DNA of 64,000 nt from Shewanella psychromarinicola (GTDB lineage Bacteria; Pseudomonadota; Gammaproteobacteria; Enterobacterales; Shewanellaceae), in contig NZ_CP034073.1 of NCBI RefSeq assembly GCF_003855155.1, positions 4,774,001-4,838,000 on the forward strand. The letters are read 5' to 3'. Each line of letters begins with the position of its first letter. The first letter of the stretch is position 1. A model generated the notes under the pieces. That model did not search any database. It worked only from the letters and a program-made list of their open reading frames with translations, and had not been told where the DNA came from. Positions 35,853-45,156 of this stretch are shown here, in pieces. The position numbers and the translations under genes are program-made.

Positions 35853-37295
35853 TTGGCAAAGTATGAAGATCTGGTTTATCAACTCAAACGTCAGATAAAA
35901 TCTGGAGTCTGGCGTGCGGGCGATAAATTACCGTCGCTTAGAAAACAGTCTGCACATAGTGGTCTAAGTTTGATGACAGTTTTACATGCTTATCAAGTCT
36001 TGGAGTCTCAAGGTTATGTGGTTTCTCAAGCGCGTTCAGGCTATCGTGTGACACCTGAGTTAAAAGAAACTGAACCTCATCTGCATGCTGCGGTGTCGTT
36101 AACTGAAAAAGTTGATATTAACGACTTTGTGTTTGAAGTGCTGCAAGCAGGTCGTAACCCGTATATGGTTAATTTTGGTTTCGCGTATCCAGATCCTAGT
36201 TTGTATCCACGCCAACAAGTTAATCGTTCGCTAATGTCTGCCGCCCGAAATCTACCTATTTCTAGTACATTCGATAATTTACCGCCTGGTAATGAAGAGT
36301 TAAGAACGATCCTTGCTAAACGGTATGCGACAAAAGGAGTTAACATATCGCCTGAGGAGATTGTGATTACCGCCGGAGCACTCGAAGCGTTAAATCTCAG
36401 CTTGCAAGTGTGCACCAAACCGGGTGATTGGGTGGTGGTTGAATCTCCCACGTTTTATGGTGCGCTTCAATCATTAGAGCGACTGGGATTAAAGGCCTTG
36501 TCGGTAAGAACGGATACAATAACAGGAATTGATCTCGATGCTTTGGAAAAGGCATTTCAATCCCATGATGTAAAGGCGTGTTGGTTGATGAGCAATCATC
36601 AGAATCCACTGGGTTTTACACTGACATTAGAGAAGAAGCAGTCGTTAAATGATCTGCTTAATCGTTATAACGTGGCCTTGATTGAAGATGATGTCTATGG
36701 AGAGCTTTATCAAGAAGGCACTCCCGTTATGCCAGTCAAACAGTTTGATCAAATCGGAAACGTAATGCTTTGTTCTTCTTTTTCAAAATCTTTGGTTTCG
36801 GGGTTCAGAATAGGTTGGGTAGCAGCAGGGAAACGTGCGTTGGAGATGCAAAAGTTGCAATTAATGAGCACGCTCGCAACAAGTGCGCCAATTCAATTAG
36901 CGCTAACTGATTACTTAAGTAAGTGTAATTACGAAACCCATTTAAAGCAGTTGAGAAAAAAACTTCACGAACGAAAAGGGCAGATGGAGTGTTTACTTAC
37001 TAAGTACTTACCTTCAGGAGTTAATATAACGAGTCAGCTGGGAGGTTATTTTATTTGGGTAGAACTTCCGCTTGGTATTGATGCTGTGGATGTATTTCAT
37101 GCTGCTATAAAACAAAACATCAGCATTGCGCCGGGAAAAATGTTCAGTGTGACCGAACACTACAATCATTGTATGAGATTGAACGCGTCCTTTGCACTGA
37201 ATGACAAAACAGTACAAGCAATAATGACATTAGGACAAATAATCAGTGAATGTATGGTGGCGAATGAATCAACAATATTAGCAACTTCGGTATAA
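35853..37295 (+). CDS. MocR-type transcriptional regulator (GntR wHTH plus aminotransferase domain)
   Basis: A 480-residue PLP-dependent regulator. Residues 1-70 are a GntR winged helix (YEDLVYQLKRQIKSGVWRAGD, LPSLRKQSAHSGLSLMTVLHA). The rest is a fold-type I aminotransferase domain with the PLP lysine region SSFSKSLVSGFRIGWVAAG and the HQNPLGFTL and EDDVYGELY motifs. The likely start is TTG 35853. A TATAAT stands at 35814-35819. It is divergent from cioA and upstream of deoC and an EamA transporter; such regulators often control a neighbouring transporter. Confidence 0.9.
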   Translation: MAKYEDLVYQLKRQIKSGVWRAGDKLPSLRKQSAHSGLSLMTVLHAYQVLESQGYVVSQARSGYRVTPELKETEPHLHAAVSLTEKVDINDFVFEVLQAGRNPYMVNFGFAYPDPSLYPRQQVNRSLMSAARNLPISSTFDNLPPGNEELRTILAKRYATKGVNISPEEIVITAGALEALNLSLQVCTKPGDWVVVESPTFYGALQSLERLGLKALSVRTDTITGIDLDALEKAFQSHDVKACWLMSNHQNPLGFTLTLEKKQSLNDLLNRYNVALIEDDVYGELYQEGTPVMPVKQFDQIGNVMLCSSFSKSLVSGFRIGWVAAGKRALEMQKLQLMSTLATSAPIQLALTDYLSKCNYETHLKQLRKKLHERKGQMECLLTKYLPSGVNITSQLGGYFIWVELPLGIDAVDVFHAAIKQNISIAPGKMFSVTEHYNHCMRLNASFALNDKTVQAIMTLGQIISECMVANESTILATSV

Positions 37296-37545
37296 CGCTT
37301 TAAATTCATGTGTAAAATGATGAAAGATTTTTATATTACTAGCACCCATTAGTTAGTTTTAAACTTGAGATAACGCATCTAAGTTCTAACCCGAAAGCTC
37401 TGATGCTCAAGATCTGATATAGATATAGCCGTCATTTCTGTATCTACTTTCGTATGCCCTCTACTTTTATAATGCCGTTCCTTTATTTGTGTTCAAGGTT
37501 TGTAGAGCCTTGGGTATAGATTTTTACTACGTATCGGAAATACTA

Positions 37546-38325
37546 ATGAGTAATGTAAAAACAGCAGCACTACGTGCGCTCCAATTGATGGACCTAACAA
37601 CCTTAAGCGACAGTGATACCGATGATAAAATTATCGAGTTGTGTAAGCTTGCTAAAACCCTTGTCGGTAATACCGCTGGCATATGCATCTATCCGCGCTT
37701 CATTCCTATCGCCAAAAAACAACTGAGAGCACAAGGTACATCCAACATTCGAGTGGTCACTGTGACTAATTTTCCTCATGGAAATGATGATGTTGAAATA
37801 GCCGTTGCTGAAACAAAAGCTGCAGTTGCCTATGGCGCAGATGATGTCGATGTTGTGTTTCCATATCGCGCGTTAATATCGGGTAATGAGGATGTTTGTT
37901 TTGAGCTTATTGAGCAATGTAAAGCTGCTTGCGGTAGTAATATTTTCTTCAAAGTGATTATTGAGTCTGGTGAGCTAAAAACGCCTGAACTAATCAAAAG
38001 AGCCTCCGAAATATCCATTAAAGCGGGTGCTGATATGATCAAAACCTCTACGGGGAAAGTGCCCGTCAATGCGACGCCAGAAGCTGCTGAAATTATGTTA
38101 TCAGTCATCAAACAGATGGGCGTTGAAAGTAGCGTTGGTTTTAAGGCCTCTGGTGGCGTTCAGACTGCAGAAGAAGCCAAACTATATTTAGATATGGTTG
38201 ATAATATTATTGGGGACGGTTGGGCCGACAACTCTAAACACTATCGTTTTGGTGCTTCTAGCTTGTTATCTAATCTACTTCATACGCTAGGTGAAGCAAA
38301 AATAGACGTTGACGCTAAATATTAG
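37546..38325 (+). CDS. deoC: Deoxyribose-phosphate aldolase (isolated copy)
   Basis: A 259-residue class I aldolase that splits 2-deoxyribose-5-phosphate. The catalytic Schiff-base lysine lies in [12 protein letters not shown], with the second lysine in [12 protein letters not shown] and the aspartate in [13 protein letters not shown]. The longer frame from 37489 has no family match upstream, and ATG 37546 has GGAAA 7 nt before it. The usual partners deoA, deoB and deoD are not adjacent, so this may be a paralogue tied to the MocR/EamA cassette. Confidence 0.92.
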   Translation: MSNVKTAALRALQLMDLTTLSDSDTDDKIIELCKLAKTLVGNTAGICIYPRFIPIAKKQLRAQGTSNIRVVTVTNFPHGNDDVEIAVAETKAAVAYGADDVDVVFPYRALISGNEDVCFELIEQCKAACGSNIFFKVIIESGELKTPELIKRASEISIKAGADMIKTSTGKVPVNATPEAAEIMLSVIKQMGVESSVGFKASGGVQTAEEAKLYLDMVDNIIGDGWADNSKHYRFGASSLLSNLLHTLGEAKIDVDAKY

Positions 38326-38453
38326 ATTGAGCATTTATGAGCGTTCCGATTCGACAAGATGTTATCGATAACTCTTCGCTGTGCTAGTAGCAAATCATCG
38401 CTATTGACCATAAGCACTTTGACTAAATACTACATAAATCGTGGTGGTTTTTT

Positions 38454-39329
38454 TTGAATAATACCAAGGGCAGTTTTTTTATGGTTGCTTCGATGGCGGC
38501 GTTTTCCGTTGAAGATATGCTTATCAAAGCGGCGGCAGAGACGGCATCAATTGGCCAAATTTTAGCATTATTTGGTCTAGGTGGAATGCTTGTGTTTATA
38601 TTTTTAACTTGGCGTAAGGGAGGGCGAGTTTTTCATCCTGCCATACTCTCAGCACCATTATTAATACGCGCCGTTTGTGAAGTTATTGGTCGATTCTGTT
38701 TCGCTTTAGCGATCACGTTAACACCGTTATCGAGTGCATCGGCGATTTTGCAGGCCACACCATTGATAGCAATGGTTGGTGCAGCTTTGTTGTTCGGTGA
38801 GAGTATCGGATTTAAGAGGTGGTTGGCTGTTTTCGTCGGTTTTGTGGGCGTACTGATGATTATTCGCCCCGGTTTCGCCGGCTTTGAGGTCAACTCTATT
38901 TTTGCGGTGGTGGCTACCTTAGGCTTTGCTGGCCGTGATTTAGCGACACGTGCCGCTCCACCTGTGCTTTCTAACACTCAAATTGGAGTCTATGGTTTTT
39001 CGGTGTTAATTCCAACAGGTTTGGTGATAATGGCTTATCAAGGTCAACCATTTCAATTTGGTTTTATGTTAGCGGCGCAGATTGTAGGGGCAATAGTCTT
39101 TGGTGTTATGGCCTATAATGCGTTGACCATCGCTATGCGTACTGGTGATGTATCAGTAGTGTCTCCATTTCGTTATTCCCGTTTATTATTTGCTTTGATT
39201 TTAGGTATTTTCATTTTTGGAGAGTCTCTTGATGTGCCCACTTTACTCGGGAGTCTGCTAATCGTGTTGAGTGGTGGTTATACGCTAATTCAAAATCGTA
39301 AAAAAGTACCTGAAAATCTAAGTATCTAG
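38454..39329 (+). CDS. EamA/DMT family transporter
   Basis: A 291-residue, ten-helix inner-membrane transporter made of two EamA repeats (about 5-137 and 148-282). Typical segments are LTPLSSASAILQATPLIAMVGAALLFGE split across helices 4-5, and VSPFRYSRLLFALILGIFIFG. The frame opens at TTG 38454, with GGTGG 5 nt upstream; ATG 38481 is an alternative. The substrate is unknown. It follows deoC by 128 nt and may be controlled by the MocR regulator upstream. Confidence 0.85.
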   Translation: MNNTKGSFFMVASMAAFSVEDMLIKAAAETASIGQILALFGLGGMLVFIFLTWRKGGRVFHPAILSAPLLIRAVCEVIGRFCFALAITLTPLSSASAILQATPLIAMVGAALLFGESIGFKRWLAVFVGFVGVLMIIRPGFAGFEVNSIFAVVATLGFAGRDLATRAAPPVLSNTQIGVYGFSVLIPTGLVIMAYQGQPFQFGFMLAAQIVGAIVFGVMAYNALTIAMRTGDVSVVSPFRYSRLLFALILGIFIFGESLDVPTLLGSLLIVLSGGYTLIQNRKKVPENLSI

Positions 39330-39953
39330 TATGTGTAATGGCTAACTGAATCTAGCCTCTTGTTTCGAAGTTATCAGTACTGTAGTGGCATAGTTATTTT
39401 GGCCACTACAATGCAACCTTCACTGTCCAGTTGTGCGCATTAGTAAATTCGTCTCGATTCAACGCTATACCACTAAAGTTTAGAATCTTATAAAAAAACA
39501 CTTTCAAAGTAATGTAACCAATATCAAATACATTAATATATTTCTGTATTTGATATTGGATACAAAATATTATCTATGTCTCTATTTAAGATTGCAATGT
39601 AACTAAGAAGTCTCTCGAACGTAAGTGGTTTGAACTAAGGTTTTTTGTACTAACACTTTAACATGGCCATATATGGACGCTCCCGGTGAGTCAAGATAAT
39701 ACTCTGCTCACCGAAGGCTTTTGGGCCTTAGTTTTCTATTCTACTGCTTCACTCTTGTCATTGCTTTTGATGCGACTCATTTACCGCTAAAAGCGGTTGT
39801 ACTGTCATATATACGGGCTTAACAGTCTAGCTGCGCCCCTAATGAAATCCGTACCACTGCGCCTGTATATGTCACTTTTTACATGGCCACCCATGATTAC
39901 TGGCTAAATATCTAACAATAACCTACGCTTTATTTACCCTTTCAAAATGGTAA
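39330..39953. other. Intergenic region upstream of the REP-associated transposase
   Basis: About 620 bp without a supported gene. ACATGGCCA occurs twice (about 39662 and 39882), near each end of a 230-bp segment that precedes the transposase, and may mark element-associated repeats. Several short palindromic bits (CCATATATGG) are present. I see no terminator I would call. Confidence 0.4.
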
Positions 39954-39959
39954 TTGAAG

Positions 39960-40937
39960 ATGGCCAGACCAAGACGAACAATTGTTAGTTTAGATGACAC
40001 ACCTTATTACCACTGCTGTTCACGTGTGGTGCGTAAGGCTTTTCTGTGTGGTATCGATAATTCAACAGGCGAGAATTTTGAGCATCGGCGTGAATGGGTT
40101 GGTTTACGCATCCTTGAATTGGCGACCATCTTTGCTATTGATATATGTGCCTACGCAGTCATGAGCAATCACTTAGATGTCGTGATTAAGGTTAATGCAG
40201 ATAAAGTGAAACACTGGTCAGATAAAGACGTGCTGGTACAGTGGCACAAAGGTTTTAAAGGGACATTACTGACGCAGAAATTTGTTAAGGGTGAAGACCT
40301 AAACCAATTTGAGCGACAAACGGTCAATGAATGCATCACAGAGTATCGTAAACGGTTAATTGATATCAGTTGGTTTATGCGCTCCCTGAGTGAGCCGATT
40401 GCCAGACAGGCAAATAAAGAAGATAAATGTACTGGCAGATTCTGGGAAGGGCGGTTTAAATCGCAAGCATTATTAGACGAAGCAGCCGTTCTGAGCTGTA
40501 TGGCTTATGTCGATTTGAATCCTATCCGGGCCAAAATGGCCAGCACACCAGAAATGTCAGATTACACCAGTATTCAACGCCGAATAAACTCAGCGATAAA
40601 AGGTGAACAACCAACAGCGTTATTGCGTTTTGTCGGTAATGAGCGTGTAAACATGCCTAATGGTTTAATGTTCAGTGTAAAAGACTATATTGTGCTGGTG
40701 GAAGATACTGGGCGAATTATTCGAGAGGATAAACGGGGTGCAATTAGTTCAAGCAGCCAAGCTATTCTCAATAGACTCAACATACCTGCCGAGAACTGGC
40801 TAAAAATTACTACAGAGTTTGGCTCATTATTCAAAGGCGCGGTAGGGGCGTTACCTGCCTTAACAGAATATTGTGAGCATTTAGAACGGAAGCGACGCCA
40901 AGGCGCGGCAAACTGCCAGCGTTGGTTGTGTGCTTAA
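39960..40937 (+). CDS. REP-associated tyrosine transposase-like protein (Y1 family)
   Basis: A 325-residue Y1-type protein related to TnpA_REP/IS200. It begins MARPRRTIVSLDDTPYYHCC. The metal-binding HUH motif, expected as HxH, appears as SNHLDVVIKV, so the second histidine is not evident. The GRFWEGRFKSQALLDEAAVL and YVDLNPIRA segments are characteristic of this family. A TTG at 39954 is a possible alternative start. Such genes are domesticated mobile elements linked to extragenic palindromes. Confidence 0.85.
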   Translation: MARPRRTIVSLDDTPYYHCCSRVVRKAFLCGIDNSTGENFEHRREWVGLRILELATIFAIDICAYAVMSNHLDVVIKVNADKVKHWSDKDVLVQWHKGFKGTLLTQKFVKGEDLNQFERQTVNECITEYRKRLIDISWFMRSLSEPIARQANKEDKCTGRFWEGRFKSQALLDEAAVLSCMAYVDLNPIRAKMASTPEMSDYTSIQRRINSAIKGEQPTALLRFVGNERVNMPNGLMFSVKDYIVLVEDTGRIIREDKRGAISSSSQAILNRLNIPAENWLKITTEFGSLFKGAVGALPALTEYCEHLERKRRQGAANCQRWLCA

Positions 40938-41062
40938 ACGCTAACTCTTAACTCTATAACACCACTTTCCACTTGATTGATATCAGGCTTTTCTGCTGTG
41001 TTAAATCGACCATAAACTTTATAAACTTTATAAACTTTGTGGGGTCAGTGTAAACTTTGTTT

Positions 41063-41136
41063 GAACACCATACATTTACTAATCCCACGATCCACCTTTA
41101 GACCCTTTGCTCTAAATGATTTATGTCCAAAAGTGA
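41063..41136. repeat. Diverged direct repeat, right copy
   Basis: Same orientation as 32598-32671, about 86 percent identical by eye, starting GAACACCATACATTTACTAA and ending TGTCCAAAAGTGAG. Confidence 0.85.
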
Positions 41137-41357
41137 GTTAGAGCGCTTAGTTACAAACAAGGTTGAATCGAAGATAACTAAACGACAGGTGCAATCGCGG
41201 CTGTGACCATCGAGAACATGGATGTTTTCGCAGAGCGCCCATGGATGGGTTTACAGCGTGTCACAGAAGTGATTTCACTTGGGGATCACCACTGGGCAAG
41301 CATGCGTTCGGGCATTTCTAAACAATATACCTTTGGAACAACAAGAACCCGTTCAGG

Positions 41358-41383
41358 TGTGGCGGCGGGACTTGAACCGGTGT
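41358..41383 (-). repeat. Degenerate inverted copy of the ssrA 3' end
   Basis: Reading the minus strand, TGGACACCGGTTCAAGTC and then CCGCCGCC match the 3' end of tmRNA (TGGACGCGGGTTCAAGTC and CCGCCGCC at 30540-30565) at 24 of 26 positions. The acceptor end and CCA are lost. It may be a remnant of an attachment site for an element that integrated at ssrA. Confidence 0.6.
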
Positions 41384-41387
41384 CCAT

Positions 41388-41427
41388 AAAAAATCCCCGT
41401 TGGCATTGCTGCCTGCGGGGATTTTTT
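41388..41427. terminator. Bidirectional terminator-like hairpin
   Basis: AAAAAATCCCCG pairs with CGGGGATTTTTT across a 16-nt loop, with A and T tracts on both sides. It lies downstream of the minus-strand phnA. A second small palindrome, AATCAGC / GCTGATT, follows at 41431-41449. Confidence 0.75.
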
Positions 41428-41493
41428 GTTAATCAGCCTAAAGCTGATTAATGGTCACTTACATGTGATTTACTATGTTCTGCTCAATCGTTA

Positions 41494-41838
41494 TTAGCTT
41501 TGTTTTTTAACAAACTTTGATTTCAGCATCATTTGGCCATTGCCATCGACTTTACAATCGATGTCGTGGTCGCCATCGACAAGGTGGTTAATCACGGCTT
41601 TGGTGCCAACTTTAAGCACTAGCGATGAGCCTTTGACTTTAAGATCTTTGATTAAGGTGACTTTGTCGCCTTCTGCTAATAAGTTGCCGTTGGCATCTTT
41701 TAAAATGATAGCGTCTGGATCAACCACTTCTTCATTTGGGTTCCATTCATTAGCACATTCTGGGCAAATTAATAATGTACCGTCTGAATAAGCGTACGGA
41801 GACTCACATTTTGGGCATGGCGGGATTACATCACTCAT
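41494..41838 (-). CDS. yjdM: PhnA/YjdM family zinc-ribbon protein
   Basis: A 114-residue protein with an N-terminal zinc ribbon ([27 protein letters not shown], four cysteines) and a C-terminal PhnA beta-barrel ([39 protein letters not shown]). The family was once linked to phosphonate use but is widespread as a stand-alone gene of unclear role. It is the first conserved gene after the accessory block. Confidence 0.92.
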   Translation of the reverse strand: MSDVIPPCPKCESPYAYSDGTLLICPECANEWNPNEEVVDPDAIILKDANGNLLAEGDKVTLIKDLKVKGSSLVLKVGTKAVINHLVDGDHDIDCKVDGNGQMMLKSKFVKKQS

Positions 41839-42040
41839 ATCTTTACTCTCTGTGTTCTTGGCAGTTGTCGAACATGTTAATAGCGCTAATACGCAGTTCG
41901 ACAGGCTTTATCGATTGGCGTGAGATAGAAAAGTATCTACCCTGCCGAATATTGTAATGGCATTATAATGCTATTATCACAAGTTGACTACCCTAGGCAG
42001 TGCAGCAACCGAATTAACTTAACGATAGTGAAGACCAACG

Positions 42041-42232
42041 TTAGCTTTTCACTTGTGGATTGGGACGACTTTGGCTATCACTAAAACTCACATCGTGCTT
42101 TTGCAGATATTCACGAATAAGCTGACGAGTGACTTGTGATGGCGTGAGATCTTGAGCGGCACACAGCTGCTCAAATGCCTGCTTTTTTAACGGGTCCATT
42201 AATACGGTAAAACGTGCAGTTTTATTTTCCAC
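42041..42232 (-). CDS. Small ribbon-helix-helix (CopG-like) protein
   Basis: A 63-residue protein with the strand-helix-helix pattern ARFTVLMDPLKKQAFEQLC, LTPSQVTRQLIREYLQKH, then a polar tail. It is likely a dimeric DNA-binding protein. No toxin partner is adjacent; the neighbours are phnA and an LRR kinase. Regulatory target unknown. Confidence 0.72.
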   Translation of the reverse strand: MENKTARFTVLMDPLKKQAFEQLCAAQDLTPSQVTRQLIREYLQKHDVSFSDSQSRPNPQVKS

Positions 42233-42390
42233 TGTGGGCGAGCCTTTAATGACAACATGATAATTTGATTGTAATGCAGTGTGTTGATAAAGGCCATATT
42301 CTGTATTGGTTATTTACGCTGAAATTCATTCGAACTCAGGCGTCATTAGGTTGATTTACCTAAATGAGCCTTAACTCGAATGTTTATGGT

Positions 42391-43716
42391 TTAAGCAATA
42401 CTCGCTATACGCGGTAACAATGTATTAAAGCACGGTCTGGACGATACATCATCTAGCAGGCAATCTTGCACTACCTGGCGCAACATCGTGGCTTGTGACG
42501 TATCTGGGTTATCGATGAGGTTTAGCATATCATCGACCAAATAACCAAACGCCCTAACCTCAATCGCTTGGATTAACTGCCGCCGCTGTGGGGTAAATTG
42601 TTTTAAATTTGATGCCGCGCCAAAATCGCCAAATAATACATAATCGTCTTGGTTTATCATGATGTTGTGGGCATAAAGATCACCATGGCTAATGCCATTT
42701 TGATGTAAATGAGCCAAAATATCAGCCATTTGGCTAGCAATATAAGTAATGCGCTGCCAAGTAAATACCGTTTGCGGCTCAAAAGTGTCGCGGCTACAGG
42801 TTTGCAACGACGGTGGTAAACCTAAATTGCCGAAGCTTGGCGGAATAAGTTGCATCACTAAGCCCAGTTGATCGGGCTGATTAATTTGTGCCACCACATT
42901 AATTAAATTAGGGTGTTCACCCGCGGTTAGGCAGCAATCAAGCTCATCTGCTGGATAACCGTCACTGGTGATCATACCTTTAAACAGCTTAATGGCGATA
43001 TCTACGTCGCTGCTAAAGTGGCTAATGTTTGAGTTTCCTGCATGGTGACCTGCTTGATAAATTAGCCCAGATGCACCCTGACCGAGCAACTGACCTAAGC
43101 TAAATTGGCGTAATGGCACGGTGGGAACTCGAGTATTGTCGCAATGTTCAACATGACTAAATGCATTACCCGCAAAAGCCAGCCAGGCTAAGTTAGGTAA
43201 TTGAAATAACCACTCAGGTAAATCGGTAAGCTGGTTTGCAGATAAACGAATAAGTGCCAATTGATGGCAATTTGCCATGCTAGCGGGTAGCGAGGTGAGC
43301 CTATTACCTGCTAGTGCCAGCTTCTCGAGGCGATAACATTGACCTAAACTGTCAGGCAACTGCTCTATCTGGTTGTCGGTTAAGATTAACCAGCGGGTTT
43401 GTTTTGGAATGGCACTGTCTGGCACGCTGCGGATTTGATTGGCTTTAAAACCTATCATCTCTAAATTAGGACATTGACCTAATACTGCTGGCAGATGATC
43501 AAATAGGTTATTAGACAAAAATAGGATTTTAAGTTGATGCAAGTCGGCAAAGTTAGCCGGCAATGACGACAATTGGTTGTTGCTAAGATCAAGTACTTCT
43601 AAGGTATCGGCTAGCTCAAACAAGTTAACCGGAAACTCAGTGAGTTGTGCTGCGATATTGACCCGTTGATAACCCAGTAACAAACCATCGTTTAATTGTT
43701 GCAGTGTTTGCATCAT
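42391..43716 (-). CDS. Leucine-rich-repeat protein kinase
   Basis: A 441-residue protein joining two modules. Residues about 35-200 hold seven or so LRRs (LEVLDLSNNQLSSLPANFAD, LKILFLSNNLFDHLPAVLG, LEKLALAGNRLTSLPASMA). Residues 210-440 form a Hanks-type kinase: glycine loop LLGQGASGLIYQ, VAIK-like IAIKLFK, catalytic HGDLYAHNIM, and metal site FGDFGAAS. All key residues are present, so kinase activity is plausible. The catalytic loop has HGD in place of the usual HRD, as in arginine-lacking kinases. No signal peptide. Substrate unknown. Confidence 0.88.
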   Translation of the reverse strand: MMQTLQQLNDGLLLGYQRVNIAAQLTEFPVNLFELADTLEVLDLSNNQLSSLPANFADLHQLKILFLSNNLFDHLPAVLGQCPNLEMIGFKANQIRSVPDSAIPKQTRWLILTDNQIEQLPDSLGQCYRLEKLALAGNRLTSLPASMANCHQLALIRLSANQLTDLPEWLFQLPNLAWLAFAGNAFSHVEHCDNTRVPTVPLRQFSLGQLLGQGASGLIYQAGHHAGNSNISHFSSDVDIAIKLFKGMITSDGYPADELDCCLTAGEHPNLINVVAQINQPDQLGLVMQLIPPSFGNLGLPPSLQTCSRDTFEPQTVFTWQRITYIASQMADILAHLHQNGISHGDLYAHNIMINQDDYVLFGDFGAASNLKQFTPQRRQLIQAIEVRAFGYLVDDMLNLIDNPDTSQATMLRQVVQDCLLDDVSSRPCFNTLLPRIASIA

Positions 43717-43780
43717 GCATCTCTTTGCCTAAAATTGCCGACATAGTAATAGACAGCACTCACTGAGACAAATTTCTGAC

Positions 43781-43810
43781 AAAAAAAAGACCACAGCAAA
43801 AGCAGTGGCC
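43781..43810 (-). terminator. Terminator of the old yellow enzyme gene
   Basis: On the minus strand, GGCCACTGC-TTTT-GCTGTGGTC is followed by eight T. It has one internal mismatch. It is located 160 nt past the stop of the minus-strand gene at 43969. Confidence 0.7.
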
Positions 43811-43968
43811 AAGACGGAAACTAAAAAACACAAATTGGGGTTGATAATTTTAGCGCCACTTCTCACACATAAAATAGCTGTTAGAAGTGGATTCCTACAA
43901 AATACGTTTAACTAACCTCTACTGAAGTTAATAACGCAAAAAACAACAAACAAAAAACAAAAACAAGG

Positions 43969-45012
43969 TTAAATCAATTCAGCTAACATAGCGCCGTCGT
44001 AGCTGACTAATTCAACGCCATCACGTATTTTTGCTACGTAATCAGGATTGGCAATAAATGGACGACCAATAGCCAGTAAATCAAACTTGTTCTCGCTAAT
44101 CGCTGTGCTACCCGTTTCAGCAGTGTAGCTACCCACACCCACTAACGTACCGGTATAAACACTGCGCATATAAGCCGATATACTGCCACCTAAGTAATCA
44201 AACTGCATTGAGTCGTCAAAAATACCACCATGTAAAAAGGCTAAATTTCGTTTCGCCAACTCAGGTAATAAATAGTCAAAAACATCACGGTCGCGAGGAT
44301 CTGCTGCCATATTGAAATAGGCGCCAGGAGAGACTCGAAGAGCGGTGCGATCTGCGCCAATTCTGGCAACCACAGCATCAACCACTTCTAAGGCAAAGCG
44401 AGACATGTTTTCTGGTGTTTGACCGTATTCGTCTACACGACGGTTGTTATCATAGTGTAAGAATTGGTCAATTAAATAGCCATTTGCACCATGAATTTCG
44501 ACACCATCAAAGCCAGCATCAATTGCGTTTGCAGCGGCTTGGGAATAATCAGCTACTAATTGCTTAATATCGTCTACCGTGGCGGCCTTTGGGGTTTGAT
44601 AAACCAATTCGCGCATTCTAGGCACAGTGCCTTCCACGACTTGTGCTGAAGAAGATAATACATCGCCACCACCAAAAAAGTGCGGGTGTGCAACACGGCC
44701 GGTATGCCAAAGCTGAGCAAAGATTTTACCGTTATTTTTGTGTACGGCATCGGTAACGACACGCCAGCCATCAATTTGAGCCGGGGTAAATAAACCTGGG
44801 GTATTTGGGTAGCCCTGGCCATCTGGACGAATAATTGTCGCTTCGCTGATAATAAGACCCGCTTCAGCTCGGCGTGCATAATAATCGGCAATCATCTGTG
44901 TCGGCACAAGGTCATCATCTGCCATACAACGCGTTAATGGTGCCATTAAAATCTTGTTTGATAATGTTAGGGTGTCGTTAAGTTTGTAAGGGGTAAATAA
45001 ACTCGCCGTCAT
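43969..45012 (-). CDS. nemA: Old yellow enzyme family alkene reductase (NemA-like)
   Basis: A 347-residue FMN-dependent, NADPH-linked ene-reductase acting on electrophilic alkenes and nitro compounds. Motifs include LSNKILMAPLTRCMADDD, IFAQLWHTGRVAH, GFDGVEIHGANGYLIDQFLHY (catalytic H-x-x-N) and LLAIGRPFIANPDYV. The frame runs to 45165, but ATG 45012 is chosen: AAAGGAG is 8 nt upstream and the protein begins MTASLFTPYKLND. It is divergent from a TetR gene, with operators between, as in nemRA. Confidence 0.94.
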   Translation of the reverse strand: MTASLFTPYKLNDTLTLSNKILMAPLTRCMADDDLVPTQMIADYYARRAEAGLIISEATIIRPDGQGYPNTPGLFTPAQIDGWRVVTDAVHKNNGKIFAQLWHTGRVAHPHFFGGGDVLSSSAQVVEGTVPRMRELVYQTPKAATVDDIKQLVADYSQAAANAIDAGFDGVEIHGANGYLIDQFLHYDNNRRVDEYGQTPENMSRFALEVVDAVVARIGADRTALRVSPGAYFNMAADPRDRDVFDYLLPELAKRNLAFLHGGIFDDSMQFDYLGGSISAYMRSVYTGTLVGVGSYTAETGSTAISENKFDLLAIGRPFIANPDYVAKIRDGVELVSYDGAMLAELI

Positions 45013-45027
45013 GTGATAATCTCCTTT

Positions 45028-45073
45028 CTTGAATATGCGTTCAAGATTAATCTTATTTGAATACACATTCAAG
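45028..45073. promoter_or_regulatory. Two palindromic TetR-type operators
   Basis: CTTGAATATGCGTTCAAG at 45028-45045 and TTTGAATACACATTCAAG at 45056-45073 share the pattern TTGAAT-N4-[AG]TTCAAG, spaced 28 bp centre to centre. A third half-site, TTTTGAATAG, lies at about 45077. They overlap the start region of the old yellow enzyme gene and face the TetR gene, consistent with autoregulation and repression of nemA. Confidence 0.8.
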
Positions 45074-45156
45074 TAATTTTTGAATAGTCGAGCTATTTTA
45101 GTTAGACTAAACCGAAATGAGTTATCACGCTTTGTTGTTACCAGAAGTGACAGAAT

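Larger units (their letters stand above)
40938..41493. other. Right edge of the accessory block
   Basis: About 550 bp containing, in order, three 9-bp TATAAACTT-like repeats (41011-41038), a GGGGTCAG motif, the right copy of the 74-bp direct repeat, the degenerate inverted ssrA 3'-end copy and a bidirectional hairpin. An 82-codon frame (41203-41451) crosses these elements and is not credible as a gene. Confidence 0.6.

Noticed and set aside
41203..41451. 82-codon ORF at the island edge
   Set aside because: It runs through the ssrA-like remnant and a bidirectional terminator, so translation is not credible.
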